Part shown: positions 34,020-47,428 of the stretch, one piece after another
How positions within the stretch are numbered: the stretch's first letter is position 1
Layout: every line of letters starts with the position of its first letter
From: Micropterix aruncella
Taxonomy: Eukaryota; Arthropoda; Insecta; Lepidoptera; Micropterigidae
NCBI GenBank assembly: GCA_944548615.1
Contig: OX155963.1
Coordinates: 23,245,711-23,309,710, forward strand
Direction: 5' to 3'
DNA: 64,000 nt
The notes under the pieces: generated by a model
Database searches by the model: none
Told to the model about the DNA's origin: nothing
The model's input: the letters and a program-made list of their open reading frames with translations, nothing else
Made by a program: the position numbers and the translations under genes

Positions 34020-34733
34020 AATTTCGAAAATCCAACATGCATACAACACTCGCTGTATCCTGTCTTACGTCCTTGCGTTCGGATTTTGGCGGTGGGAACA
34101 TTTTAAGAAGAGGGCTCCACGTAGAATTTTGTGCGCTTTAAAAGGCGCCCATACATTTTCTTGTCCCTTTCCCTTCTCCTTCCCTACGTCATTATAGTTA
34201 AAGTGGTTGCCAATACGCCAAAGAAGAAATGTTCATATACTGGCTCTCCTATATCGTGTACTCACCCAATTAACACCATCCTATCTCCAGGAGCTTTTTG
34301 AACCACTAAGTTCCCACGGTCTCGTACTTCGGTCAGCCTCTGACAGTTTATTAAAAATTCCGAGTCATAATAGTGATTTCTATTCCTATTCTTTCTGTGT
34401 CCATGGTGCAAGACTCTGGAACGATCTCCCAGCAAATATACGAAACTCGCCTTCTTTACCATCGTTTAAGACTCACCTTAAGGATTACTACCTTTCTAAG
34501 AAGTAACCAGTTCTTCCCTTTCTCTCCTGTTCCTCTCCCAATTTCCTCTCCTCGGGCATTATTAGTCTTAAATTCTTCCACTTGTCTGTATGTTATGTAA
34601 AAATCTTTATTTTCACAATGCGCGCATGTACCACTATGTTTAGGTTAGCTGTAAGACATTGCCATGTGGCAATAAGCTCGCCTTTTTTGTATATTTATTA
34701 AGTGCAAATAAAGAGTTTATTATTATTATTATA
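34020..34733 (+). pseudogene. 3' end of a CR1-type non-LTR retrotransposon (RT C-terminus plus tail)
   Basis: The plus strand reads KIQHAYNTRCILSYVLAF, then foreign-looking sequence, then from about 34198 LKWLPIRQRRNVHILALLYR, HGARLWNDLPANIRNSPSLP and SFKTHLKDYYLSKK to the stop at 34506. This order (LPIRQRR, LLYR, RLWN.LP, FK..LK) is the C-terminus of CR1/Daphne-like RT proteins. The 3' UTR carries TTAGGTTAGCTGTAAGACAT and AATAAGCTCGCC and ends in AATAAAG and a (TTA)n tail at 34718-34733. Only the 5'-truncated end is present, as usual for CR1 insertions. Confidence 0.88.
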
Positions 34734-34854
34734 GGTTTCCTGATTTTTTTTATATTATTTGAAACTTATTTTTCATTTTCTGCTTAATGTTAGTTACATT
34801 TTATACGAACTTCCTTTATAAGTAATTTAAAAAATACTTACATCTTATTGTTAC

Positions 34855-34975
34855 CGCAAAACATGTGTTCCCATTAGGTTGAGGTTGGCTATAAGATATT
34901 GGTGCAACGCAATAAGTTAGCCGATTTATTTCATCTAATAAAACGTTTTATTATTACTATTATTATTATTGTTGA
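34855..34975 (+). mobile_element. Second CR1-type 3' tail (short, 5'-truncated)
   Basis: TTAGGTTGAGGTTGGCTATAAGATATTGG-like sequence (about 34877), AATAAGTTAGCCGA and a (TTATTA)n end. It matches the tails at 34640-34733 and 38920-39042. Confidence 0.75.
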
Positions 34976-35635
34976 AAATTCAGCTGCTTGTTTTTAATAA
35001 TAAAATGTAAACTCCACCGTGGTTTAATAAAAGATCCTAACACATTTCGTAACGCGAATTCAGGCGTCACAAGTTTGATAAGAGAACCACCGCTTCGACA
35101 TCAATCTTTTTCTTCTTCTTCATAAATCAAACAAAAACGAAATTTTCCAGGAATTTTCCAATTTCGGTTTAAATTATCGGATTGTTATCGCTTTGAAATA
35201 GCTACCATAATAATATGTATTTGTTCGCCAGAATTATAGCTGAATTAAGAACGAGTAAGTGAAAGGAAAGGCAAAATGGTTGCTACGAGGAAAGCCCAAG
35301 TGGGCAAAATCCAATTTGAGGTCCTTCCGACCAAAAGTCAAGGAAGGGTCTCCGGTCGTGCATGAAATGGGAGTGGCCGAGCCTTCCGCTGTATTACAAA
35401 AGCCACAGAACCACACGCGATTGTAGCTTAGCGATCGGTGTGAGGATGGCGATCAATTTTCTCTAGATTTTTTTTCGCTTTAAATAGTCGGCCACAACGA
35501 AATTCTCCAAGTCCTTCAACAAATGGGCATAAGACAAAGACATACATAGATGGCACACTTGACACGTGAGCTCAAGATAAACTTATATAGCGTAAACTTT
35601 GACTATATAATTAGATATGAAAATGATCCTGTAAT
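34976..35635. other. Non-coding stretch
   Basis: No gene supported. Around 35240-35420 composition is more balanced, with a short minus frame lacking any domain. Confidence 0.5.
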
Positions 35636-35940
35636 GTGTAACACGATATGATGTTTCTCTACAACGTAATAAATAATATTTTTGACAGTGCGTATCTAGT
35701 CGAAAAGATATCCATTCTGGCTCCTCCTCACATTACTCTGAACTCAAACCTGTTTTATATAAAGAGATATAACTCTAATTATACTAGGCATTCCCTATTA
35801 AACAGAGCTATGACAACGTATAGCGATAGATTCAGGTACATTGTCATTTTTTCATCAGTTAAAAGTCACTTTAAGGAAACTATTAAAAAATCTTATCAGT
35901 CCTTTGTCCACCGTATTTCATATGATGACTATTAATCGCT
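35636..35940 (+). pseudogene. Probable RT C-terminal remnant (Jockey/CR1 group)
   Basis: The frame at 35648-35935 (95 codons) reads APPHITLNSNLFYIKRYNSN, then LLNRAMTTYSDRF and SHFKETIKKS. Spacing and content resemble the NFRVPSRLTR...F....S.NY..NSPLNRM...F region after RT palms. Much weaker than the other remnants; no catalytic motif. Confidence 0.4.
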
Positions 35941-38015
35941 TGAACAGTTTACATGAATAGTTATTTGTATTTTCTTAAAATATATATCTTTGGAACAAAA
36001 TAATTATTATTGTTTATAATCTCAATGTAAAATTTCATTTTCATTTGTTTTTTGTTCTTTCTTTTTTTCTATAATTAATTCATTTCATTTTACACCATAT
36101 TGTCTGCCTCTGAGATAGAAGTCGAATCAATTGATAACGTTTTGCGAACTGTTGAGAGTTTTTATCGTATATATTTTTATATTATCGTATATGTTGTTAA
36201 TAAGATTTAATATCTATTCATTTTTAAATTCGTTTTTTATTTTAATTTACATGGTCGGAGAGGGTATATATGAAACCGGAGAGGTATTTTAATCGGCGAC
36301 ATAGTAGCCGCAAGCGTTTTTGTGTCGCCGATGTGGGGTTCGATGTTGGCTCATTTGGCAACAGTGGCCCTTAGCTCTTTTGCCCTCAACATTCGATAAT
36401 TACAAGATTTTAGAGACTAATATCCTGTTGTCTGGCTATGTAGGATATAGGACCGAAATAACATACTCCCGTAAGTATAATAAAGCATCCATCGGTTATC
36501 GGACACGTCTTCACATCTTAGTTCACTTGCAAAACGGGCGTGGGGACCGCTTCTCGAGGCAATTTTGAGGGGTTGCGATTGAAGAGCTAAATTATTATTG
36601 TCAGAAGTGCTCATTTCGAGTAAAGCGAGATTCTAAGCTATCTATCTGATGACGTTTCGCAATCAAGTCCTTGGTTTTATTACGTACCTGTTCAATGGCA
36701 GGTACAGGCATGGCTCCAGAGATAGGCAAAGAAAACGGTGTGAATGCGAAATGCGAAACCAGACATTTTGTAGTCTTGCAGGAATATAATACTGAAACGA
36801 TTTTGATCTGTTTTATTAATTTATGCCTTGAGGGGCGAGGCTGGTTTAGAAAGCAAAAAAAAAACATGTTTTCATAAAAAAAAACCCTAAAGTTTAAATC
36901 TTTTCTTGAATATTTTATATAATTTTGATTAACATTTTAAGATTAAAAAAAAATAATAGTAAAAAAAATATGAGATGTTGAATTGCAACTGCCTCTACCG
37001 CTGCAAAAATGACGGTATCTGCTCGCGCTGTAATTTTGTCTGAAACAAAAAAAAATAAGTTAGATAAATGTTACATATGTATTCTGTAGATAATCTAAAA
37101 AAAATAACTAAAAGTTATCAATTTTATAATTTTTCATGGATTTAAAGAAATAAAATTGATTTTCGCCCAAAAATGTTGTGTATAACTAGTAAATAAACAT
37201 AAAAAATATTCTTTTCTGATTCTTTTAGTTTATGTATATAGAAGAGAATTTAAAAATCTCTGTTTTTTTTTTGGAACAAATCGATCCGTCAAGTAGTTTT
37301 TTTTTATCGCCGGCACAAACCTAAAAATATGATTTAATAAACGCGTTTAAAGTTTTCTTTAAAGAAAGTAGTATTTTTTATAAACTTACAGCAATCTAAG
37401 ACTAATCAGCTATTCCAGGAGTAAAAGATTGATGAATGGATTTCAACTTTGTTTTAAAAAGATATGAAAAACATGTTTTTATAGCTTAGAAAGCTATAAA
37501 AACCAGGCTCCCCCCTTTAAAGCTAGTTCGCTTTTTAGTAAATAATCTTTATAAGTGTGTAATAAATACAAACAAAATCGATTTAGTACCGATTTTTACG
37601 ACGGTTTGATTTATAACGTGCTCCGATATCTATTCTTTTTTTTTTGCAGTCGCGACTAGTTGTTTCTTCCACTACCTCCCCGTGGAATGTGGAGAATTCG
37701 GTTGAGACTGTTGATTATAATAATTGTAAGGATGGCTGACTCCATCTGATTCCCTCGTTTGCTCATTTATTTATTTATTTAATTTAACGATTCATTTACA
37801 AGTGCACAAGTATCACTAATAATCATATCAATAAAAAAAATATATATTTAAAATTAAAATTAAAATTAAACACGGCCGATATGAGCATTAGCTCGTATCT
37901 CGTTGCCAGTATCTCGTTTTAATTCGCTGAACTGTTCCTATATATCTCTCTGCTCGCGCTTAGGTCTGCTTAGCTCCTGCAGGCTTGTCTGGGTCTTCAT
38001 TTACGTTGTGCTCCA
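35941..38015. other. AT-rich stretch, no gene
   Basis: GC-richer patches at about 36300-36400 and 36480-36570 without coding support. The rest is low complexity. Confidence 0.55.
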
Positions 38016-38640
38016 CTGTCGTGTCCCTTTAGGGCCTTAATTCAGACTATCATGCTATATATTTCTTAATTTATTGATTTCTAAGACATTGACAATGACG
38101 TGACATATATTTACATTATTTTCTTAGCCTAATTATAATTACCATATATTTATCCTGAATTGCTGTTGAACCTCTAGACTAGTTTAGTGCCTTTACCCAG
38201 ACTAGCAGGCTATATATTTGTTTATTTATTGATTTCTAATATATTGACAATGACGTGACATATATATATACATTATTTTCTTAGCTTAACTACAATTAAC
38301 ACATATTTATCCTGAATTGCCGTTGAACCTCTAGACTAGTTTAGGGCCTTTACCCTGACTATCAGGCTATATAATTTTTGATTTATTGATTTCTAAGGCA
38401 TTGACAATGACGGGACATATATTTACATTACTTTCTTAGCTTAATTATAATTACCATATATTTATCCTGAATTGCTGTTGAACCTCTAGACTAGTTCATG
38501 GCCTTTACCCAGACTAGCAGGCTATATATTTGTTTATTTAATGATTTCTAATATATTGGCAATGACGTGACATATATCTACATTATTTTCTTAGCCTAAT
38601 TACAATTAACATATATTTATCCTGAATTGCTGTTGAACCT
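38016..38640. repeat. Tandem repeat, four units of about 155 bp
   Basis: The phrase CCTCTAGACTAGTTTA(G) recurs at 38171, 38328, 38483 and (ending the last unit) 38638, giving periods of 157, 155 and 155 bp. Each unit contains TTGACAATGACGTGACATAT and TATTTATCCTGAATTGC. Units are roughly 90% alike. The array directly abuts a CR1-type 3' end, so it may have been part of that element's coding or UTR region. Confidence 0.92.
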
Positions 38641-39004
38641 CTAGATTATGTACGTGGAGCCCGTCTCTGGAATGCTTTACCCTCGCGTATAAGGATAGCA
38701 CCTAGTTTGTATTGCTTCAAACGCAGGCTCAAAGAACACTTGAACCCACGCTCATAAACTTTTCCTTATTTTTCCCTATTTTTTCCTCCCTATTGCGTCC
38801 CTTGCGTCATTATAGGTTTATTTTTTTTGTTTTTTTTTTCTTAAATTTATTGTTTTGTTTCCCTGCTGAATTTAAATGATTAAAATTTAATTTATTAGTT
38901 TATTTTTACCGCATAACATGTTATTCCACTAGGTTAAGGTTAGCTGTAAGATATTGCTTTTAGGCAATAAGCTCGCCGTTTTGTTAAAGCAAATAAAGCG
39001 TTTA

Positions 39005-39042
<38 letters not shown>
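38641..39042 (+). pseudogene. 3' end of a CR1-type non-LTR retrotransposon
   Basis: Reads GARLWNALPSRIRIAPSLYC and FKRRLKEHLNPRS to a stop near 38757. The typical 3' UTR follows (TTAAGGTTAGCTGTAAGATA, AATAAGCTCGCCG), then AATAAAGCGTTTAATT and a long (ATT)n tail at 39004-39042. Same family group as 34020-34733. Confidence 0.88.
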
Positions 39043-42000
39043 GTAATGGAATTACTCCACTGACCTCTATTACCTTAGTACGCTGAACTGGCTGTATGTA
39101 CCTTACACAATATGATATTATTGTAGACAATAGAAAACGAAAAACAATATTGTCTCCACAAATATTGTTTATTGGCTATATACACATCTCAAAAAAAGGT
39201 TTTCCGATTTTTAAAAGTCTTTTGCCAAAGTGTTTTCATCGTCAATGGGAACTTGATCAGATCCGATCAGATTAGATCTCTTGCATCATATATACAATAT
39301 TGGCAGGATAAAGAAAGAGGTAATAAATGTCTGAGACAACATCTGAAAACTTCCGATAATAGAGGCACAGTAATATAGTACATACAGTAACGAAAACAGT
39401 TTTCATAAAAAAGGAGATTATATACTTTTTTGTTAATGAAAATGTATCTTAACTTGAACTTCTATTTTTTTGTATTAAATTTACATTGTTGTTAACAAAC
39501 TTTCTAATATTTTTCTTTGCAGTGATAACTACTTTTTAGATACTTCCATTCAATTGCATTTATTTATGTAATAAATATATATATTTTTTAAATTATATTT
39601 TATTTCTTCAATGTCAAAAATACCAAAATATACATTTTTGTATAAAATACCACTCTCCAACTTTTTGGTCAAAAATACGACAGTGGTCGTAAAAATACCA
39701 CATTGAGCCACACTGCTAACAAAGGAATGACATAAATTTTGCAATCTTAACCCATCGGTTGGCTTGGTAACTAATAAAAAAAATGGCTAAATTGAGGCCG
39801 AGATCGTTATTTCAACCAGAATCGATGACTCCATTCGATTGGAATTCATCCTGTCTGACTCGATTATTTTTTCAATCGAATTCGTCACCACGCCCGTGAA
39901 ATTTATAGCACGATTCCACGATTTTATCGACTGTAATATTAAACGGCGGCGGCGGCGTCGGCACAATCAAATATTTGCAAAAAATACATAAATTAAGTTA
40001 ATGCATTTTAATCATTAATCAGCGTTTATCGGTTTGCTTGTAAGTATTAAGGTGTGGTTCACTCAAATCGCGTGTCAATATCATTTATTTGTCTACCAAT
40101 ATACATATCTGTTATTTGTCTACCAATATACATGTTCCTCCTTTTTTTCGGATTTTATATTTTACATATAAATGGATAACAGATTTTGATAGTCATTTTA
40201 TTGCTTAGTTTATTGGTTTTACAGTATAAAAATCTGTACTGGGAGTGAACCAAAAATAAGCCATGTCGCTCATACATCAAAGGTCGTCTTTATGAAGTAG
40301 GTTGGATATTAATAAATTAACCGCACCTGCAATTCTCAACTACGTCTTGGTTGTATGAAAAGTAACTGAAAATTTGAATATGGATAACAATTAGTGAAAT
40401 GATAAATTTTAATTTAACTGTCATTTGTTGTTGTTTTTTAAATGGTGTCAATTGACGAGAATTTAGTAACTTTACATATTTCTTCATTCAACTGAGCCGA
40501 ACGTCGAACAGGTGATTATTCTTATTAAAGGTCATCAAAGGTGTTCTTAAGATCATCCTTGAGTGAACTTCTGGACCTGATCTGATTGAAGTAGATCAAT
40601 TGGTGTTGATTGGCATATTTTTATTAGAAGTCAATTAAATATGTGTTTCTTCATACTTAATGCCAATGATAATTACTCTCGAATAAAAAAATCTGTATCA
40701 TGAAACATTGCATAACAAGAAGTATTCGATCATATTATCGTAGTGTGCAAATTAAGAAGGTTTTTAAAATAATGTATACTTATATATGCTTATATATAAA
40801 ACGAAATTTATTATGCTTAATGAAAAATTATCGATTTAATTCTTTGAATCTTAAAATCGTAATAACTTTCCTACCTATTAAACATGTCGCGATACTGATG
40901 AAGGTAAACTATGTATATCATGTCAAAAGGATTTTTGATATTTTTTACTGGATATAATTTGTTAAAAAGTTTAATTAATATAATATATATTACACTTTTA
41001 ATAATATTGTTATTACACTTTTTTCATATAAAATATTTACCATTCTATTTTAGACGATAATTGTATATTTTTTTATTGAATCTAAAATAGGTTTTTGCTG
41101 AGCTATTAGTATTTATATAGTAAATATGACGATTGAATGAACGTCTACTTTATTTTTCATATAGTACAGTACTTACCCTTTAGCTTAAATATTTACAGAG
41201 AAAGGTGTTACCTGAATTTAATAATAATAACTCCAAAAAAATATTAAACACACATACGTATGCTGGGGATGGTTACTACCATTTTCTACCGCTAGGTGGC
41301 GCAGCGGTATTATTATGGTATATGCGTACCATTCATCACAGCCATAAACTATATTTGGTCACCAATAAGTCTGTGAGCGCTATGTATTCGGGACCAATTC
41401 GATACCAAACGACGCTGGCGCCAACTATAAAAAGGTTTGAGCACACATCCCTTTGCATAGTGTACAATTTATTCTTATACATTCATATTCATTTTAATAT
41501 TATGCATAACACATTCTTATATGTACTTTTCAAATATGATTAAAATGTTATGTTCATTCTGTCTTTATTTTCATATTAGTAATTTTACGATAACAATATA
41601 ATTCAAATCGTCATTTTACATACCACTAATATTAATTCACTATAATAACCTTCAGGTATTAGTTATGATTACAATTTTTATTCTTATTCATATGTTTAAA
41701 CTTTACTTGATTTTTTATTTTGGATTTACTTCGTTTTATTACCCTATATTTTAATGACATGTACATAAATGGTACTTCATGAATAGAAATTTCTCTGGCA
41801 TCCTTTATGATTATATTGATTATCGTTTCTTCTTATTTTTAGGCATTTGTAGTCTTTTTTACTCGCTCTGTAATCACATTGTAAATTTAATTTATTAACT
41901 ATGATTATCTGCCAATTTTTCTATTTATTTTGATACTATCTTAGAACTAGGGCCAAAGTTCTAATATGTCTATTTATATAATAATTATACATAGATAAAC

Positions 42001-43412
42001 TCGTCGGAGAATGCAATAAATATAGATTCAATATGTTTTATGAGAAATACCTTTGAAATAATTGAAAGTATATTTAATTATATAAAATATTGTACCTATA
42101 CCTTGGAGGTTTGACCCATCGATATTTTACAACCGACATAGAATTCTCAATAAACTATTATATTCTATGATCACATTATTATAAAGTTTGAAAATATTCC
42201 ATTATTAATTTTAAAATTATTATATTTCCAAAGTAGGATTTGAAACTGTAATGGTTGTTTTATTAGAAAAATGATTTTGTTAGAAAACACCTTCATCCAC
42301 TCGCCTCTTGAATTATTCCGCAGTTTTATCGACTTTTATTACTCTTCATACACTAAATCAATCGTGGAATATATATAAGCTTCCTTGCGAATTTACGATC
42401 CTACCTTTTGGAATTTTTCGCAATGCCTTTGTGCTCTTTTTAAGCGGACGACATCGGCAATTAATACCCACTTGAGCAGCAGGCTCCAAATTTACGACTG
42501 AAAGAACGAAGGGGGCGGCTACAAAGGCTACATCGATACCAGAGTTCATAAGGACAGCCACTCGGAAAATTTTTGGAAAGTTTTGGGTTAAGTACGCAAG
42601 AAGAAGGGCATGTTGTTAAAGCATTCGAATTTCCAAAAGTGAACACGAGAAAAGATTAAATATTGAGTCCTTTGTAATACATGCTAAGATTTCATCATTC
42701 ATAGGTAATCTATTCGTTCAAAATGGAAACTAGTTATTTTGATATATGTTAATTATTTTCATTTCTAAGGTGTCCAGCGTCCAGCGTCAAAAGAATATAC
42801 CTAAGTATCAATTCAAATATGAAATTTTTCCTCATCCCAGTTAAATTTCATATGAGATACATAGTGTTATTTTGTTATATTCTATTTTTATTACTCAATC
42901 AGTCTTACATTTGTAGGCTTGGTGGTAAAATGAGCTAAGCCAGACTTTTAGCCAAATTGAGGTAAATATACTATCCTGACCAGAATTAAACGTAGATTCT
43001 TGTAGTGGAACAATCTAAGTGATCTGATCACGGAAAATTGGACTTTCGGTCAAGTGAACGTCGACACTATTTTTTTATCGCAGAAATAGTCTAAGAGACT
43101 TGTTCCTTTTCGCTACTGGAAGCTTTTTGGCATTTTCATTTGTATGTAAGTCAAAAGGCACAAGTTGCATACGCACAAGTTTGGTTGACAAACTGCGGAA
43201 GCCACTTAGCCTGAGGTATTTTTTTCCCTGTGAAAAAATTGTTTCAGCGGTTGCATAGCATAAAAATAGCAATTATTTTGCAACTTAGACCGTGGTGCTT
43301 CACTTTATTTAATATGGGAATAGTAGCATTATTTAATGTTATAATTGAAAACGATTTAATAATAATAATAGATAGCGATAATCCTATTGCCATTCGGTGC
43401 TGGTTTTCATTT
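39043..43412. other. Long AT-rich stretch, no gene supported
   Basis: Short frames only. At 42358-42660 two overlapping minus frames of 61 and 67 codons have more balanced composition and could be a broken coding piece, but no domain is recognisable. A local 21-bp duplication (ATTTGTCTACCAATATACAT) lies at about 40087-40133. Confidence 0.55.
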
Positions 43413-43740
43413 AACCCCCCCCCCCCCCTCCCCGAAACAATTAAGACCATATCCAGACTACTGTCTGTCTGTGTATTTCTCCACGTTAGTGCCCAAACGC
43501 TTCATCCGATTGAGCGGAAAGTTGGCTGCAGGCTTTATTTATCCATGGCAAGATTTGAACGGTGGTTGAAATCGCTATAACAGGGGGCGCGCTAGTCATA
43601 CTTCAATCTCGAAATATTGGACTTAAAGACTTGAAAGTCAGTAAGCAGGTGCCTCGTTGAGCGGAATCACATTTTGAAGTTTTGGCTGGAATATCTCATA
43701 TACAAGCGACGCAAATAATATTTAAATTCCGTCTGGGGGA
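43413..43740 (+). repeat. Dispersed repeat family D, copy 2
   Basis: A C-run then CCCCGAAACAATTAAGACCA, CCAAACGCTTCATCCGATTG, GCAGGTGCCTCGTTGAGCGG and GGAATATCTCATATACAAGC, in the same order as 25731-26010. It leads toward the assembly gap. Confidence 0.85.
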
Positions 43741-43887
43741 ATCAAATATTTAAATTTGCGGCGTCGTCGCGGGTTTTGATATCGCGCGACACATGTACGA
43801 AAATTAGATTCTTCATTGCGTTCATATCGCTCGCTCAGAATTCGAATGTCTGACGGCGAATTTTGCGGCGACGCGCACTTGCAATTC

Positions 43888-44087
43888 NNNNNNNNNNNNN
43901 NNNNNNNNNNNNNNNNNNNNNNNNNNNNNNNNNNNNNNNNNNNNNNNNNNNNNNNNNNNNNNNNNNNNNNNNNNNNNNNNNNNNNNNNNNNNNNNNNNNN
44001 NNNNNNNNNNNNNNNNNNNNNNNNNNNNNNNNNNNNNNNNNNNNNNNNNNNNNNNNNNNNNNNNNNNNNNNNNNNNNNNNNNNNNNN
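43888..44087. other. Assembly gap (200 N)
   Basis: Exactly 200 ambiguous bases, a conventional length for a gap of unknown size. The left flank is repeat family D and CpG-rich sequence, so the break is probably repeat-induced. Frames that span it are artefacts. Confidence 0.99.
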
Positions 44088-46439
44088 GATTTTTAGATTG
44101 AATGATATGACGTCCTTGGCTAATTGCGGGGAAAGTCTTGGGGTGATACAATTGTTTTTTTTGACGTGACAACGTCTTATACATCGATGGAGCCTGCTGC
44201 ATGCATGAAAAAACATGAGTCATGCGGCGTTACCCTCGCTCTGAGGCTTTCCATTTATTATATTTATTATTCGATATAAATGCTGCCATCTACCGGTTGC
44301 GACAAGAATTATTTACTAACCTCAGTCTAAAATAGTACGAATGAAAATCACTAGATTGATTTAAATTCTTGACATAATTTTATATGTATTCTTGATATAC
44401 GGAATGTTATTACTGAACGGAAAATTTTCTTGTGGGTACAACGAAATGCATTCTTTTTTTACAATTTCTATTAATTCCTCTATTATGAAATGCTTCCACC
44501 GCATGATTTAATCTTAAATCTTGCCGATGACAACTGTGAAATATCAGACTTCCATATTTGATCTCACGATAATGATTCCAAATCGGCTTCTATTTTGAAT
44601 AGAAGCTTTTGTCTTTGAATAGAACCAATTATTCTATTTCGCTATGGAAAAACACCAAAGTCAATGTCGCATATCTGGCTGATACCCAGATGTGATATTG
44701 CCATTTCTTTTTTCATCATTAAATCTATAGGACACAATTTTGGTTATTTCTTCCCTAACAAAAATTACAAGTTTTCCAGTATATTGAAGTCAATTTTGAC
44801 ATAAAGTGTACTTTTGAGTTTTTCTGGGAAGGGGGCGGGGGAGATTTTATTTTCATTTATTACAAACTTTTACTTACCTTGTAATGTTTGTCAGTTTGTT
44901 TAGGTCAAATCTTACAAGCTGGATTAGAATCACTTCCTGTGAACACATTTCGGATAATTATTTTTGGAAGACGAAATATCCCTAGGTAATATACCGCCAT
45001 TCCCCAGAACATGAGGCGATAATTAAAGGTGGGATGGCATTGGGCAAAATATAAAGGCTTTTCGGGTATAAAGGCATCGGCAGCTTCACAAAAGCCGATC
45101 GAGGTTTAATTTTCCAGTAAAATAGCATGTCATAAATTCTGTGGTCTGGGAGGAAGCTTGATTTTCCATTAATTATATCAAAAACTAAATTTCCACCAAC
45201 TCATGAAAACTTATTTTTGGTCCACTGAGCAAAATTATCAAAGGAATACGTATTACATATACTTAAAAGGCATAATCCCCGATTTAAAATTGCCTAACTT
45301 TCCTCTGTCCCTAACTTATGTAGAGCCCCCCCCCCCTCAAATTATTAAACCTACTTAGGCTTTGTAAGGCAAAAGTCGCGTATCGTGTTGCGGGCTGCGA
45401 TAGAATGCGGAGAATGATCGCCGTGCGTTGAAGGGAAAATGTATTTTCCTCTCAGCGAGTGTTTTGTGTATTTTATCCTTCTTTCCGATCGACCGTTTTC
45501 AATTGTACCAATATTTTCGAAGAAGGAATTAGCAACAGACTTAATGAGTTTTTTATAAAAAACGATTTATTCTACAAAGAGCAGTAGCTTATCGTTTCGG
45601 ACACAGCACTGTACTTGCAGCGTTCGACTGGTTATGTAATTGTCTGCTTGACAGATCCAGGTATTCACAGCATTTTTCATTCAAACCGTAAGTTTGTGCT
45701 GGCAGCGCTATTTCTTCTACTTGTTTCGTGTCTCTTTTAGCTGTGATTTCATGTCGGCAGGGATAACCTAATAACTTATTTTGCTAATTGTAGAAGGAGG
45801 CGTTCCTGACTTCACACATGAATCAGTGCTTCGTGTACACTGCAAATGTTTTTCTTTAATGAGGGGGGGGGGGGGGGAGGGAGGGTACTTGGTAATCTAA
45901 ACAACGCTATGTAAAGGCATGGCTTAATGCTTTCTCCTTTCCATGTACCTTAAAATTGTATATCATGTATGTAATAAACTGGCGATGTTGCTGGGTATAG
46001 CCAAATTATTAAATTATATAAAATATATTTTCCCGCTGGACGGTTGCTACCGCCTTAATGTGTTCCATTACTCGAGCCATAATGAGGCGTTTAGTCTGTC
46101 CGACATAAGACGGCCCACAGCTATATTCGATTTTGTATACACCAGGAGTTTGCAATGGCAGGACATTTTTCACGGACCTCAGGAATCGAGCTATGCTGGA
46201 AGATCGTCTAAAGATATTTTTAATGCTAGCATTGTTCCACGCCGCGGCCGTAAGAATCCGCTTTATTTCAATTAAAATGTCAAATAACCGCGAGGATTTT
46301 AGAGCCTAAATTATCGTGCTCTATATAAAATAGGAACATAATAATTCTTTTTAAGAAAATTACCAGCGAATGATGAAAAACATAATGAATCCGAAAATAA
46401 CAAGCGAAGCCGAAAGTTGAATCATTAAAACGTTGGGGG
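44088..46439. other. Non-coding stretch
   Basis: C- or G-runs at about 45327-45337 and 45864-45880. An ATG frame at 45943-46275 (110 codons) shows no domain or splice support and I do not call it. The rest is AT-rich. Confidence 0.5.
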
Positions 46440-46800
46440 CGAATGGCGTAGTTAATTAGATGGGAGGTTTGATTGTAACGTCATTTTTTTCCCGTTTCGC
46501 GCGGTATCTCATTAACAGGTTTTTTGTGAGAGAGGGGGGATGTTTATAGGTCGATGATTGCCTGGCCGGCGGGTTGATGAAATTTCGGCCAACTTTCGAC
46601 AGGAAGATGTGTTATTAGCTGGGGATTTAGTGCGATGTACCCTGCATTTTGTGATTAAAGGCTCATACTTGGCACAATTGTTCCTTAGGTGGTCCTGAGT
46701 GGATTTAGACCGGGAGCCATCGGCGGCCACCCCGCGGGTGGCGGGGAGAGGGGGTGAAAGTTTGATTCCGCCGCGCGTCACTTTGAGCGTTTTATCTTTC
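46440..46800. other. GC-rich non-repetitive island (possible cis-regulatory element)
   Basis: Sharp rise in GC, with GCCTGGCCGGCGGGTTGATG and CGGCGGCCACCCCGCGGGTG, and no second copy in the window. The minus frame across it has no domain and is best explained by lack of stops. A conserved enhancer or an unrecognised exon are the alternatives. Confidence 0.4.
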
Positions 46801-47226
46801 GGACTATAAGTACTTGGGCAGGTTAGATATCATTTTCGGGTAACTTAATGATAACAAATTCATTTCTGGAAGAAAAAAAATACCTATCCATAGAAAATAT
46901 ATGAAATAATTGGTAAAATCCAAAAATCGTTGACATCTTTTTTTTACTTATACGAAGTTTACTTTTTAACCATAAGAGTTATCGGTATGCAAAAAATATA
47001 TTCTGACAGCCACACTTACTTGAATTACAGACATATATTTTTTATTCGACTGATATTGTAAAATGTGAGTGAAAAAAAAATATAATTCATCGCACGGCAG
47101 ACCGGCGTATTACGTCCGTTACGTAGAGACGGGCATCGAGCCAAGTTAGATAATTACTTATCGGATTATTTAGTTTCTGCGATTGGCCAGTGAGTTAAAA
47201 ACAAGAAGTACAATCGTTATTATTAT
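46801..47226. other. AT-rich stretch, nothing identified
   Basis: No coding frame, RNA gene or repeat partner recognised. Confidence 0.6.
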
Positions 47227-47428
47227 TATGATAACTATATTATTATTGTTTTTACTATTTAATAAAAATAATTCATCATTCACACACCGTACTAACTGAT
47301 ATTTGTGCACGTACCTTAAATACCTAAGTATTAATTTGTCTGCAATCCCTACCACTTCGTTGAAAAAATAATAGTAAGTATTATATACATATGATATAAG
47401 CACATACCTACCCATACTTACTTAATTG
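47227..47428. repeat. Outer 200-bp inverted repeat, left arm
   Basis: TAATAAAAATAATTCATCAT, CACACACCGTACTAACTG and CCTACCCATACTTACTTAAT match the reverse complement of 54379-54577 almost throughout, roughly 80-85% by eye. The two arms face each other across 7 kb. Confidence 0.9.

Noticed and set aside
38016..38640. CRISPR array
   Set aside because: The units are contiguous tandem copies of about 155 bp without short repeat/spacer alternation, in an insect-like genome.
42358..42646. Two overlapping minus frames that could be a broken host or transposon gene
   Set aside because: Composition is mildly coding-like, but no motif or splice signal supports a call.
43722..44223. Frames of 117-164 codons at the gap
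   Set aside because: They are created by reading through 200 N.
45943..46275. 110-codon plus frame
   Set aside because: No recognisable domain, no splice or start context, and it spans the edge of an AT-rich stretch.
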